A stretch of DNA of 64,000 bases from Acidobacteriota bacterium. Its GTDB lineage: Bacteria; Acidobacteriota; Blastocatellia; Pyrinomonadales; Pyrinomonadaceae. The DNA lies in NCBI GenBank assembly GCA_003222895.1, contig QHXI01000048.1:1-64000 (forward strand). Reading direction: 5' to 3'. Positions 1 through 8,520 of the stretch are shown here, in pieces; within the stretch, counting starts at the first letter, position 1; each line of letters begins with the position of its first letter. The notes under the pieces are model-generated. The model had not been told where the DNA came from and made no database searches. It was given only the letters and a program-made list of their open reading frames with translations. Position numbers and translations under genes: made by a program.

Positions 1-986
1 CCGAACGCGAATGGAAAGTGCCTTTCAACATCAAACTCGATAGCAATGAGATTCCGATCGGTATAGGAGTCATCGCGGCGCTACTCTTCACAGTCGCCGG
101 GATCAATCTCGTTACTAAAGAAGTGGCCACGGTCAGCGGCATTGTCTTCACCATCGTTTTCTTCACGGTCTTCGTGGTCTCGGAAAAGATCAACGAACGC
201 CGGCGCGAAAATGAGATACATACAACCAGCGCCATGGATCAGTTCCGCCTGCAACCGCAGGATGCCGTTTCATACGAGAGTGTCGAAGTGCGGCCTGACA
301 ATTCTCTCTGCCTGGTGCGCGACTACAACACGCTCGGACACTTGCGCAAAGCGCTTGAACTAACGCATACGGGCAAGAAAGATCTCGTGGTCATGACCGT
401 ACATCTCCTGCGGGGCCCGGACACCGGCTATGAAGATTTTTCCGAAAGCCAACTGTTCACGAAATACGAACAGTATCTCTTCAGCAAAGTCGTGGCGTTG
501 GCGGAAAAGGCCGGTAAGACCGTGCATTTGCTTGAAGTGCCCTCGTCGGACATCTTTCAGGCAATCGTGCTCACAGCCGCTCAGTTAAATTCTGCTGAGA
601 TTATTGCCGGACGTTCCTCAGTAATGAGCCCGGACCAACAAGCCAAGATCCTAGGACAGGCGTGGGAGGCGATCGCCAACAAGCCAAGAGAGCAGATACG
701 CTTCCGCGTTATTGGAGGAAGCGATCAAATTAGAGATTTTTATCTTGGCGCTCATGCGCCGGACCTTACAGAGGAAGAAATCAACCTGATTCACGAATTA
801 TGGCGCACGGTAACGTGCGAGTCCGGTATGGAAGACATTCGGCACAAGGAAATCGTCGTCGTTGCGTTGCAACGCTTGGGAGAAGAACTGGCGGGAAAAT
901 CGCGAAAAGAAATACTCGCGCGGCTGCGTTCGTTGGATCATCGCGTCCGCGACGTTCAGGAAGAGGACGAAGAAAAGAGGAAGTGA
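1..986 (+). CDS. APC-type amino-acid permease, C-terminal part with UspA-like tail (5' truncated)
   Basis: The frame is open to the left edge, so the gene starts outside the window; about 327 residues are visible. They begin with the last two hydrophobic segments (about residues 15-60), followed by a charged linker and a soluble alpha/beta domain of about 150 residues resembling universal stress protein tails. APC-family permeases with a cytosolic Usp-like domain are common in Acidobacteriota and Actinobacteria; substrate cannot be read from this end. The stop at 984-986 faces the convergent amidohydrolase only a few bases away. An internal GTG at 18 is only where an ORF finder would start. 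The assignment to APC rests on architecture, not on the missing N-terminal motifs. Confidence 0.6.
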   Translation, partial: EREWKVPFNIKLDSNEIPIGIGVIAALLFTVAGINLVTKEVATVSGIVFTIVFFTVFVVSEKINERRRENEIHTTSAMDQFRLQPQDAVSYESVEVRPDNSLCLVRDYNTLGHLRKALELTHTGKKDLVVMTVHLLRGPDTGYEDFSESQLFTKYEQYLFSKVVALAEKAGKTVHLLEVPSSDIFQAIVLTAAQLNSAEIIAGRSSVMSPDQQAKILGQAWEAIANKPREQIRFRVIGGSDQIRDFYLGAHAPDLTEEEINLIHELWRTVTCESGMEDIRHKEIVVVALQRLGEELAGKSRKEILARLRSLDHRVRDVQEEDEEKRK

Positions 987-993
987 TAAAGGC

Positions 994-2418
994 TTAATCT
1001 TCCGGCACGGTCTTAATGCCCACGCTCTGAATGATCCGCTCGCGGTACTTGCGCGCGTCGGTTTTGATGGTTTCTTCGTTCAAGGTGAGTAAGCGGCGGT
1101 CCCGCATCACCACTCGCCCTTCGATGATCACGGTGCGCACGTCGCTGGCCTTCGTCGCATAAACCAAATCGGAATAGATGTTGTAGAAAGGCGTCTGGTT
1201 CAAGTCGTCAAGATCGACGATAACAATGTCGGCGCGCTTCCCTTGTTCCAGCGAGCCAATCTCGTTTTCCAGATGCAAGGCGCGCGCGCCACGAATCGTA
1301 GCCATCTCGAAGGCTTCCTGAGCGGAAACGACTTTAGGATCGTTACTAATTAATTTGTGCAGTTTCGCTGCCGTGTCCATCTCTTCCCAAAGATTCAGAT
1401 CGTTGTTCGACGCAGCGCCGTCAGTTCCCAGGCCTACCGGCAGATTTTCTTTCAGCATCTCGGGCACAGGGGCAACGCCCGAAGCGAGTTTCATGTTCGA
1501 TTGCGGGTTATGAACTATGCCGACGCCGAGTTTCTTCAGCAGGCCGAGCTCTTCGGCGCTTACCCAAACCATGTGCGCGGCAATTACCCGATCATTCAAA
1601 AAGCCGATGCGATTCAAATAATCTACGGGAGAAGCACCTTTCGCTTTGATGCTGTCATCAACCTCGCGCTTGGTTTCCGAGATGTGCGTCACGATGGGGG
1701 CGCCGGTGCGATCGGAAAATGCGCGAATTGCTTTCAAATGATCTTCCGAAACTGTGTAGGGCGCGTGCGGCGCTATCGCCGGGACGATCAAGGCATTGCC
1801 TTTCCAGTGGCGAACGAACTTTTCGACATACGCCATCGCTTCTGCATTCGTCTTGTTGTCGGCAACCGCAAAATCGATCACCGTCTCGCCCAGGACGCCG
1901 CGCATTCCGGCTTTGGACGTTTCATCAGCGATCGCGTCTTCGAAGTAATACATATCGCAGTAGGTAGTCGTGCCGCTGCGAATCATTTCCGCTAAGCCCA
2001 GCCGCGTTCCGACGCGCACGAAATCTTCAGTGACGTTCTTGGCTTCGGCGGGAAAAATGTATTTGGTGAGCCACTCTTGCAGATCCAGATCGTCGGCGAT
2101 GCCGCGGAAGAGCGTCATCGGCACATGCGTGTGTCCGTTAATGAGGCCGGGAATGACAACCTTGCCCTGCGCGTCAATTACCTGACGGGCACCGTAGTTG
2201 AGATCCATCAAGGCAGCCGTGTCGACCGCAACGATGCGGCCGTCTTTGATAGCAATGCCGCCGTTTTCGATCACGCGCCGCGAGCCGTCCATCGTGACGA
2301 CAGTACCGCCTCTGATTATAAGGTCCACAACGCTCTTCCTTCTCTGTGCGAACGCCAATGATGCGCCGCCCGAAATAAACAGAACCAACAATAGCGAAGC
2401 AACTGTCTTTGTCATCAT
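994..2418 (-). CDS. Exported amidohydrolase of the SAH/MTA deaminase (ATZ/TRZ) type
   Basis: A 474-residue metal-dependent amidohydrolase. The metal ligands are visible: HTH at 96-98 in GLINGHTHVPMTLFRG, H218 in APHAP, H245 in THISE and D333 in GTDGAASNND. Overall layout matches 5-methylthioadenosine/S-adenosylhomocysteine deaminases and related aminohydrolases. Unlike the usual cytoplasmic enzymes it has a clear signal peptide (about residues 1-24, ending ASLAFA), so it probably acts in the periplasm, perhaps on nucleoside-like substrates that feed the nucleoside uptake genes nearby. The ATG at 2416-2418 has an AGGAAAAG ribosome site. The substrate is not certain; guanine or hydroxy-triazine type deamination is possible. 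Confidence 0.8.
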   Translation of the reverse strand: MMTKTVASLLLVLFISGGASLAFAQRRKSVVDLIIRGGTVVTMDGSRRVIENGGIAIKDGRIVAVDTAALMDLNYGARQVIDAQGKVVIPGLINGHTHVPMTLFRGIADDLDLQEWLTKYIFPAEAKNVTEDFVRVGTRLGLAEMIRSGTTTYCDMYYFEDAIADETSKAGMRGVLGETVIDFAVADNKTNAEAMAYVEKFVRHWKGNALIVPAIAPHAPYTVSEDHLKAIRAFSDRTGAPIVTHISETKREVDDSIKAKGASPVDYLNRIGFLNDRVIAAHMVWVSAEELGLLKKLGVGIVHNPQSNMKLASGVAPVPEMLKENLPVGLGTDGAASNNDLNLWEEMDTAAKLHKLISNDPKVVSAQEAFEMATIRGARALHLENEIGSLEQGKRADIVIVDLDDLNQTPFYNIYSDLVYATKASDVRTVIIEGRVVMRDRRLLTLNEETIKTDARKYRERIIQSVGIKTVPED

Positions 2419-2509
2419 GATCTTTTCCTGATTTGCTCTCGTACGCTTGCAGTCGGCGAAGCCGACGCCATATCAATAGACTACAGCGCAAGCTGTGGGG
2501 GAAGGAACA

Positions 2510-2552
2510 GAATCCAATCTGAGCCCTAGCGGAGCGACATATATACGGATCA
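2510..2552. repeat. REP-like palindrome copy with ATATATAC tail
   Basis: A copy of the family with core CCCTAGCGGAGCGACATAT, resembling the units at 19832-19870 and 52085-52235 (core GTCCCGCAGGGACGAAATG with a TTTATAG tail). The open reading frames crossing 2420-2700 on both strands look like accidental readthrough of this repeat-rich spacer. Confidence 0.45.
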
Positions 2553-2704
2553 GTTCAAATCGTACCGACGGATTACGGCGATTAGCAACAACCTCCAATT
2601 CAACCGTCAAGCTAACGAACACGTTCCCGCTCTCCGGTGCAACGACGGTCCTGGACAGCGCCACAGAGAACTCGGTTGGGTTTGTATACCAAGTTGACGT
2701 TAAG

Positions 2705-3439
2705 TTAAGTGGTTAGCTGGGCTTTGGGGAGCTGATTTGACTCAATCCAGTTTCTTTGTATGGCAATCTCTATAGCCCTTCTATATCTTTCAAGAAGAGA
2801 GCCAGAGTGTGCAATCAATTTTTCATCAACGCGATGCCCAATAATATTACAAAACGTCGCTGGATGTTCAGTTGAGAATTCTCCCGTGAAAGTTCTGGGT
2901 ACTTTGTCGCTTCTTTCAAAAAAATACGTCGCATTGCCAATTATTTGGTGTTTACATTCTCTGACCCTCTCCGAAAAATCAACTGTGAAGTCAAAACCTA
3001 ACTGACCATTCTCACTTTGATACTGAGCTATACTTGAAAAAAAATGCCCATCGGGACTAGTTATGATGTTCCCGTCTGTTGTAATTAAAGCTCTGAACGT
3101 AGACCCATCCAAACGGATTTGATCTTTTACACGATCTATCTTAAGTAGAGCGAAATTATAGATTTCTCGCGTATCTGCATCCATTGCGTAATTTAGCCAC
3201 GCACCCTGAATATAATCCCGTTTATTAATAATCTTTTTGAACCAGTCAGACTCATCTAGCTTCTCAAAAACAACTTCGATGATTGACATTATGAATAGAC
3301 TTGTCAAAAAGAGGAAAAAGTATAGAAATAAATCGAGATGCTCAAAATGAGGTTCTAATTTTGACTTTATTGTTGTCAATACTACAATTAAGCAGGCTAT
3401 AAATAACGCCTTAATTATTTTTTGAGTATCCAGATGCAT
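2705..3439 (-). CDS. Two-TM protein with beta-rich C-terminal domain; Cap15-like shape, AT-rich
   Basis: A 244-residue protein not recognised from sequence alone. Two hydrophobic helices lie at about 9-24 and 36-57, followed by a cytosolic domain that starts with a G-W pair (IQGAWLNYA) and is rich in predicted short beta strands with alternating hydrophobic residues to about 200. Two N-terminal helices plus a beta barrel is the layout of Cap15, the membrane-disrupting effector of some CBASS systems, and of SMODS-associated 2TM effectors. No CD-NTase lies next to it, so this is a weak analogy. Base composition is visibly richer in A+T than all neighbours, suggesting transfer. Start ATG at 3437-3439 has GGAG seven bases upstream. 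Confidence 0.55.
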   Translation of the reverse strand: MHLDTQKIIKALFIACLIVVLTTIKSKLEPHFEHLDLFLYFFLFLTSLFIMSIIEVVFEKLDESDWFKKIINKRDYIQGAWLNYAMDADTREIYNFALLKIDRVKDQIRLDGSTFRALITTDGNIITSPDGHFFSSIAQYQSENGQLGFDFTVDFSERVRECKHQIIGNATYFFERSDKVPRTFTGEFSTEHPATFCNIIGHRVDEKLIAHSGSLLERYRRAIEIAIQRNWIESNQLPKAQLTT

Positions 3440-3532
3440 TTCTTATCTCCGATTTGTGAGGATTAGGTACTCGCTAAGACTGGGCAAAACATCTCACACT
3501 TCATTTGGCGTGTCAAAGAGTATGTTTAGTCC

Positions 3533-3721
3533 TCAATGGACTTTTAAGGAATTCAAAAGCAGCTCAGCGGTGTAGGTTGTACCGGGCGTCAGGCCTGTGA
3601 ACGAAATGCGCCGCGAGTCGCCTGAAAACACCAGTCGGCAGCCAATCACCGGTGGTGTAAACTTGTAGAGCGACGCAAGTTCGCCTTGTGGCTTTCTAGA
3701 CTTATAGCTCCCGGCAAAGCT
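3533..3721 (-). pseudogene. Remnant C-terminus of a fibronectin-type-III-like surface protein
   Basis: Reading the minus strand from the in-frame TAA at 3722-3724 to the TGA at 3533-3535 gives about 60 codons with no start codon, ending in the segment FTGLTPGTTYTAELLLNS, which looks like the last strands of an FnIII repeat. It is preceded by stops and has no upstream partner, so it is read as the tail of a lost extracellular protein. The rest of 3440-3850 holds nothing else that can be supported. Confidence 0.4.
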
Positions 3722-3850
3722 TTACTTGGAGGCTTTGTATACGGTCTGCACGGCTAACAAACTGTTTTGTCGCGGGCGGGGCACTAGTCCGATCGTCGGG
3801 GAGGGCTCATACAGAGCGCTCCGGGCACTGACTTGTTCTCGTCGACTCCT

Positions 3851-4261
3851 CTAACGACTCGCTTCTTTCAAGAATCTGGCATCGAACGCTTTCGGCAATA
3901 GATGCCCGATGTCCACTTCTTCCTTTTGACCGCGAAGATTCGCCAAAACGATCTTCGCATGTTTGGCGAACTCCCAAATGATCTGCCGGCAAGTGCCACA
4001 CGGTGGCGTCAGTTGTTCCGTGTCCGCGACGATTACCAAATCCGTAAAGTCGCGTTCGCCTTCGGACAGCGCTTTCCAGATCGCCACGCGTTCCGCGCAA
4101 ACCGTCAAACCATAACTCGCGCTCTCGACGTTGCAACCGGTGAACACTTTTCCATCTTTGGTTCGCAACGCGGCGCCTACCAGGAACTTTGAAAATGGCG
4201 CCACTGATCGCAAACGCGCGTCGGTTGCTGTCTTAATTAACTCGTTTTCCGATTCGCTCAA
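3851..4261 (-). CDS. cdd: Cytidine deaminase
   Basis: A 136-residue homotetrameric-type cytidine/deoxycytidine deaminase converting cytidine to uridine. Zinc and proton-shuttle motifs are complete: C55-A-E57 in GLTVCAERVA and C88/C91 in PPCGTCRQ. The start is a TTG at 4259-4261, chosen because a perfect GGAGG lies six bases upstream and no ATG fits. The gene follows udk by about 15 bases, so the ribosome site lies in the short gap, as expected in an operon. It is the last gene of the nucleoside uptake and salvage run and would feed uridine to the phosphorylase and kinase. Confidence 0.93.
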   Translation of the reverse strand: MSESENELIKTATDARLRSVAPFSKFLVGAALRTKDGKVFTGCNVESASYGLTVCAERVAIWKALSEGERDFTDLVIVADTEQLTPPCGTCRQIIWEFAKHAKIVLANLRGQKEEVDIGHLLPKAFDARFLKEASR

Positions 4262-4275
4262 CTCTGGCCTCCAAC

Positions 4276-4893
4276 TTAATCAAACGACCTGGCCAGTCTC
4301 TCGCGAATCTTTCCGCTGATCAAATCAATGCTCACAAGATTATGACCACCCTCAGGAATAATTACATCAGCAAAACGCTTAGATGATTCGACAAATTGAA
4401 TGTGCATCGGGCGCACGGTCGCCACGTATTGCTCGATTACCGAATCGAGCGTGCGACCACGTTCCGCGATATCGCGCCGCAAACGGCGAATGAAACGGAT
4501 ATCGTCCGGAGTGTCGACGAAAACTTTTATGTCCATCTGCTCCAGCAAACGCGGTTCAGTAAAAATCAGGATGCCTTCAACGATCACGATCGGCTTGGGA
4601 GATATCGGTGTCGTGTCCGGCAGACGCGAGTGCGTGCGAAAGTCATAAATGGGAAGTTCTACCGGCTCGCCGGCATTCAACTTTTTGAGATGATTAATCA
4701 GCAGCTCGTTATCGACGGCGTCGGGATGATCGAAGTTCGCCGCGTTGCGATAATCAAGCGGCATGTCTTTCAAATCGCGGTAATAAAGATCCTGTTGAAT
4801 AAAGACGACTTCGTCGGCATGTACGGATTCCAGGATCCGATTCGCTACTGTTGTCTTGCCTGAGCCGGTGCCACCGCAGATTCCTATTATCAT
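4276..4893 (-). CDS. udk: Uridine kinase
   Basis: About 205 residues, the usual size for bacterial uridine/cytidine kinase, which makes UMP or CMP from the nucleoside. The P-loop GGTGSGKTT is at the extreme N-terminus, followed by the QQDLYYRD segment and the NFDHPDA nucleoside-binding motif typical of the family. The ATG at 4891-4893 gives the standard MIIGICGG start; a TTG nine bases upstream (4902) is an alternative in frame, and neither has a strong ribosome site. It sits between purine nucleoside phosphorylase and cdd in the salvage block. Confidence 0.93.
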   Translation of the reverse strand: MIIGICGGTGSGKTTVANRILESVHADEVVFIQQDLYYRDLKDMPLDYRNAANFDHPDAVDNELLINHLKKLNAGEPVELPIYDFRTHSRLPDTTPISPKPIVIVEGILIFTEPRLLEQMDIKVFVDTPDDIRFIRRLRRDIAERGRTLDSVIEQYVATVRPMHIQFVESSKRFADVIIPEGGHNLVSIDLISGKIRERLARSFD

Positions 4894-4959
4894 GATCGTC
4901 AATTGTCAGGTGTCACTTACGCTCGCGCATCAAACCTGAACGTTAACCACAAAGACACT

Positions 4960-5013
4960 AAGGGCACAAAGAGCTTCCGAGATTAATTTTGTGACTTCGT
5001 ATCTTTGTGGTGA
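4960..5013. repeat. Small inverted repeat of the ACCACAAAGA type
   Basis: Left arm begins ACCACAAAGACACTAAGG, right arm ends ATCTTTGTGGTG; outer ten bases pair perfectly and the rest imperfectly. It fills the udk-PNP spacer. The short A/C-rich tandem-like units recall the ends of the elements at 8061-8520 and 10031-10466, but there is no gene inside. Confidence 0.55.
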
Positions 5014-5068
5014 AATCGCATCATCTCTACCGTTACACCAAACCATTGAAGAAAATGACAACTGACAG

Positions 5069-5911
5069 CTAAACAAGTTTCGCAATAACTCTTCTCAACA
5101 ATTCCGTAAACTGCTCACGCACGCGCTCGCCGGTTGAGATCACCTGGCTGTGATCGACCGGACGGTCAGAGACGCCAGCCGCCAAATTCGTGATGCACGA
5201 AATACCAATTACCTGCATGTCCATGTGGCGCGCGACGATTGCTTCGGGAACGGTGCTCATTCCGACTGCGTCGCCGCCCAATGTGCGCACCATATGAATC
5301 TCTGCGGGCGTTTCGTAACTTGGACCAGTCAGTGCAGCATAGACTCCGCGCCGCATGTCGAGGTCCATCGCCTTCGCTTCCTCGATCACCATGTTCTGCA
5401 ATTCGGGCGCATAGGTCGCAGTCAGATCGGGGAAGCGCGGGCCAAAGCGTTCGTCGTTTGGTCCGGTCAAAGGATTAGCGCCAAGCAAATTAATGTGATC
5501 GCTAATAATCATCAGCGAGCCCGGCGTGAATTCTGTGTTCAGCGATCCCGCCGCGTTAGTCAGAATCAAGGTCCGCACGCCCAAAAGCTTCAGCACACGA
5601 ATCGGAAAAGTAACTTCTTCCAGCGAATACCCTTCGTAAAAATGAAAGCGGCCTTGCATCGCGGCGATGGGAACCTCGCCCACTTTTCCGGCCACCAAAC
5701 GACCGGCGTGGCCCTCAACAGTCGCTTGCGCGAATCCCGGAATTTCCGAGTAAGAAATTGAGTTTGCTTCAGACAAATCGTCGGCAAATGCGCCGAGGCC
5801 GCTGCCCAAAACGATTGCCACCGAAGGCTCAAGTTTGATCCGCGATCGAATTATTTGCGCGGCATGATACGCGCGATCATACGGAGTCGAAGCGTTTGCT
5901 TTTGCTGACAT
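5069..5911 (-). CDS. punA: Purine nucleoside phosphorylase (inosine/guanosine type)
   Basis: A 280-residue PNP of the trimeric mammalian-like class, cleaving inosine, guanosine and deoxy forms with phosphate. Visible family blocks include VLGSGLGAFADDL near the N-terminus, VEGHAGRLVAG, MQGRFHFYEGY, TNAAGSLN and GDAVGMSTVPEAIVARH. It follows the permease pair in the minus-strand run, so imported purine nucleosides would be split directly. Start ATG at 5909-5911. The only doubt is whether it prefers inosine/guanosine or methylthioadenosine; the former is favoured by the overall layout. Confidence 0.92.
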   Translation of the reverse strand: MSAKANASTPYDRAYHAAQIIRSRIKLEPSVAIVLGSGLGAFADDLSEANSISYSEIPGFAQATVEGHAGRLVAGKVGEVPIAAMQGRFHFYEGYSLEEVTFPIRVLKLLGVRTLILTNAAGSLNTEFTPGSLMIISDHINLLGANPLTGPNDERFGPRFPDLTATYAPELQNMVIEEAKAMDLDMRRGVYAALTGPSYETPAEIHMVRTLGGDAVGMSTVPEAIVARHMDMQVIGISCITNLAAGVSDRPVDHSQVISTGERVREQFTELLRRVIAKLV

Positions 5912-6000
5912 TGATGTTTAAGTGAAAGACATTACAACAGTATTTGAGTTTAGAGTTCAAGCCCGGTTCACAGCGCAATCTACAAAATACGCCACCGTGT

Positions 6001-6945
6001 TCACTTTTCTTTTTGATAAGGAGTTCCCAGAGCTTTCGGCGCGCGCGATTGGCCGATGAAGCCGGCCAGCACGACGATGGTAACGACGTAGGGAATCATC
6101 TGAATGAACTGAACCGGGATGTCTTCTCCGGAAGGTAATTTCGCGACACCCTGCATTTGAATTGTGAGTGCGTCAGCGAAGCCGAATAGCAGACAGGCGA
6201 GCATGGTTTGCACTGGCCGCCACTTTCCAAAAATCAAAGCCGCCAACGCGATGAAGCCGCGGCCCGCGGCCATGTTGCGCGTAAACAAAGACGATTGGCC
6301 AATCGACAGATAGGCGCCGCCAATTCCCGCCAGCGCGCCCGAAAGGATTACGCCGACGTAGCGCATGCGGTTGACCGCAACGCCGGCGGCATCCGCGGCT
6401 TCCGGATTCTCGCCGACGGCGCGCAGACGCAAACCGAATGGCGTGCGATACAAAACGTATCGCGTGACGAAGACGATAACCAGCGCCAGCAATGAAATGA
6501 TCGAAACGTCGGTGAAGATTCGCCACGCCGGCATGAACGGCAAAAAATGCGAAAGCACCGGCAACAGATTTTCCCTCGGGATTTGCGGCGTTGAGCCGGA
6601 CGAGAGAAATAGCGCGCCGCTTAACACCGCCGGTAATCCGATGAATAGAATGTTGATGCCGGTACCCGTGACGACCTGATCGGCTTTGTAACGAATGCAG
6701 GCAACCGCGATGATCGCCGCGACCGCCGCGCCGGCGATGATCGCTGAGCCCAAGCCAACCCAGGGGCTGTGCGCGTAGTACGTCACCGATGCCGCAGTGA
6801 ACGCACCGGCGAGCAACAAGCCTTCCAGAGCAATGTTGATGACCCCGGAACGCTCCGAGTACAAGCCTCCCAACGCCGCCAGCACGAGCGGCGTCGACAA
6901 GCGAATCGTGGAAAACAAAAGTTGCAGAGTGAAAATTTGGCGCAC
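6001..6945 (-). CDS. nupQ: Nucleoside ABC transporter permease, NupQ-type
   Basis: A 314-residue integral membrane protein of the BPD_transp_2 class, with about eight to nine hydrophobic segments and the EAA-like cytosolic stretch RAVGENPEAADAAGVAV. It is the second permease of a BMP-dependent nucleoside importer. Start GTG at 6943-6945 overlaps the TAG of the upstream permease (TAGTG), indicating translational coupling. The companion ATPase, binding lipoprotein and first permease are all upstream on the same strand. Confidence 0.88.
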   Translation of the reverse strand: MRQIFTLQLLFSTIRLSTPLVLAALGGLYSERSGVINIALEGLLLAGAFTAASVTYYAHSPWVGLGSAIIAGAAVAAIIAVACIRYKADQVVTGTGINILFIGLPAVLSGALFLSSGSTPQIPRENLLPVLSHFLPFMPAWRIFTDVSIISLLALVIVFVTRYVLYRTPFGLRLRAVGENPEAADAAGVAVNRMRYVGVILSGALAGIGGAYLSIGQSSLFTRNMAAGRGFIALAALIFGKWRPVQTMLACLLFGFADALTIQMQGVAKLPSGEDIPVQFIQMIPYVVTIVVLAGFIGQSRAPKALGTPYQKEK

Positions 6946-8051
6946 TAAACTTTCGCCTTCTTCAGCAACCCAAACTGCTTTAATGGGCCACGGAATATCG
7001 CTTCGGCAGCGACGAAGACGATCACAATTCCCTGCAACATGTCGACGATGTCTTTTGAAACATGCATCGTGAATGCGTCGACAAAAATTCCGCCGCGCAA
7101 AAGAATCGCGAACAGAATCGCCGCCAGAAAAACTCCGACCGGATGATTCCGTCCGAGCAACGCAACCGCGATTCCAACAAATCCATAATTCGCCGAAAAT
7201 CCGTCGTAATAACGATGACGATAGCCGAGCACTTCATTGATCCCGACCATGCCGGCCAGGCCGCCGGAGATCGCCATCGCCAAAATGATCTGCTTGCGAA
7301 TTGAAATGCCGCCGTATTCCGCGGCCGATGGATTAGCGCCGGTCGCCCGCATCTCGTAACCCCACTTTGTCTTCCAGAGAAAAATGTAAACGAGGATGCA
7401 TGCGACGATTGCGAGAATGAATGCCAGGTTCAAAGGAATTCGTGCTGGTAGTCCGGGAATGAATTTTCCCAGGTGCGCCAGGTTCGAGCTTGGACTCGTC
7501 GGCGCGGTCTGCATGATCGGATCGCCGGGAACTTTGTAATGATATTGCGTAAAGTAACTCAGCAAGGCGACGGCGATGAAGTTCAGCATGATCGTGTTGA
7601 TGACTTCATGCGATCCGAACTTCGCTTTCAGCAGGCCTGGAATGCCTCCCCAAATCGCGCCCGCGACGATTGCCGCGATGCAACATAAAGGAACGAGAAC
7701 GATCCCCGGCAAGTGAACGATCTGCGAGACGAAAGTGTTTCCCGGATCGGGCGCGCCGAATTTCATTCCCACCCAGGCGGCCGCGAATGCGGCCACATAG
7801 AGCTGACCTTCGGCGCCGATGTTCAGGAGTCCGCAGCGAAACGCCACCGCGACTGCCAGCCCCGTAAAAATGAGGGGTGTCGCATTGAACAGCGTGTATC
7901 CAATTCCGTCCGGCCAAGAGAACGCGCTGCCAAGCAACAGCTTGTAAGTTTGAATCGGACTGTCGCCGATGATCAGAATGACGATGCCGCCGACGATGAA
8001 CGCGGCGACGACCGCGATCAATGGAAACAAGATTTCTTTGAAGAGCTTCAT
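6945..8051 (-). CDS. nupP: Nucleoside ABC transporter permease, NupP-type
   Basis: A 368-residue permease with about ten hydrophobic segments and the cytosolic motif RATGANPSAAEYGGISI that contacts the ATPase. It pairs with the 314-residue permease downstream to form the membrane channel of the BMP-family importer. The ATG at 8049-8051 has no recognisable ribosome site; a repeat-flanked element lies immediately upstream (8061-8520), which probably separated this gene from nupO and its original leader. Confidence 0.88.
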   Translation of the reverse strand: MKLFKEILFPLIAVVAAFIVGGIVILIIGDSPIQTYKLLLGSAFSWPDGIGYTLFNATPLIFTGLAVAVAFRCGLLNIGAEGQLYVAAFAAAWVGMKFGAPDPGNTFVSQIVHLPGIVLVPLCCIAAIVAGAIWGGIPGLLKAKFGSHEVINTIMLNFIAVALLSYFTQYHYKVPGDPIMQTAPTSPSSNLAHLGKFIPGLPARIPLNLAFILAIVACILVYIFLWKTKWGYEMRATGANPSAAEYGGISIRKQIILAMAISGGLAGMVGINEVLGYRHRYYDGFSANYGFVGIAVALLGRNHPVGVFLAAILFAILLRGGIFVDAFTMHVSKDIVDMLQGIVIVFVAAEAIFRGPLKQFGLLKKAKV

Positions 8052-8060
8052 GTTACAAAA

Positions 8061-8520
8061 TGTACTTTGTGCTTAGTACTTTGTCCTTCGTTCTCTATTT
8101 CGAGGAGATCCGGCTGTCAACAGATCGTAAAAACGCGTTAAGTTTTGGCGCCAGTTCTTCCACAAGCAACCGTAACTTTTTGACTTCGGACTGCGACAAG
8201 AGCTTCCTCAGATAACAACGCCGCAACCAATGAATCGTTTCATACAAAGAGCCGCGGGCAATCCTGACAAAACGTCGGTTATCTTGGATACTGAAATGTT
8301 AGCGCCTATGCTGTCAGCCGAACGCACAATCTGTTTTCCGACGGTATCTTTAGCGAACGAGTCCCAGGCGATAACAATATTCCACACATTATCGGCAAGT
8401 TTTTCCGAGAGTTGATAAACCTGCAGCTTCTCGAAATTTGTTCGTTCCATGGGAGCCTCCAATGCTCTTCTAGCAACTTCACCAGACATCAAAGAACAAA
8501 GTACAAAGCACTAAGCACTT
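8061..8520. mobile_element. Small inverted-repeat element carrying a broken four-helix-bundle gene
   Basis: The ends are imperfect inverted repeats of about 30 bases (8068-8097 and 8491-8520, about 24 of 30 pairing) built from repeated units such as CTTTGTRCTTAGT. Inside lies a four-helix-bundle pseudogene. The right end contains the TAG stop of nupO (8511-8513) and the left end stops ten bases before nupP, so the element fills one whole gene junction. The same arrangement is seen at 10031-10466 with different repeat units. Mobility is inferred from the repeated layout; no transposase is encoded. Confidence 0.5.
8095..8450 (-). pseudogene. Four-helix-bundle protein (23S rRNA IVS-protein family), internally deleted and frameshifted
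   Basis: Starts at ATG 8448-8450 with GGAGG five bases upstream, and reads MERTNFEKLQVYQLSEK as in TIGR02436-type proteins up to SADSIGANIS. The family normally continues AEG-x-GRG; here that stretch is missing and the frame shifts. The original frame then ends at 8208, while the other frame carries the rest of the family: NRRFVRIARGSLYETIHWL to VDSRISSK, with stop TAG at 8095-8097. It is therefore a recently broken gene. The biochemical role of the family is not established. Confidence 0.75.

Noticed and set aside
2473-2716. Open frames on both strands in the spacer after the amidohydrolase
   Set aside because: They run through a REP-like unit, show no family features and overlap each other.
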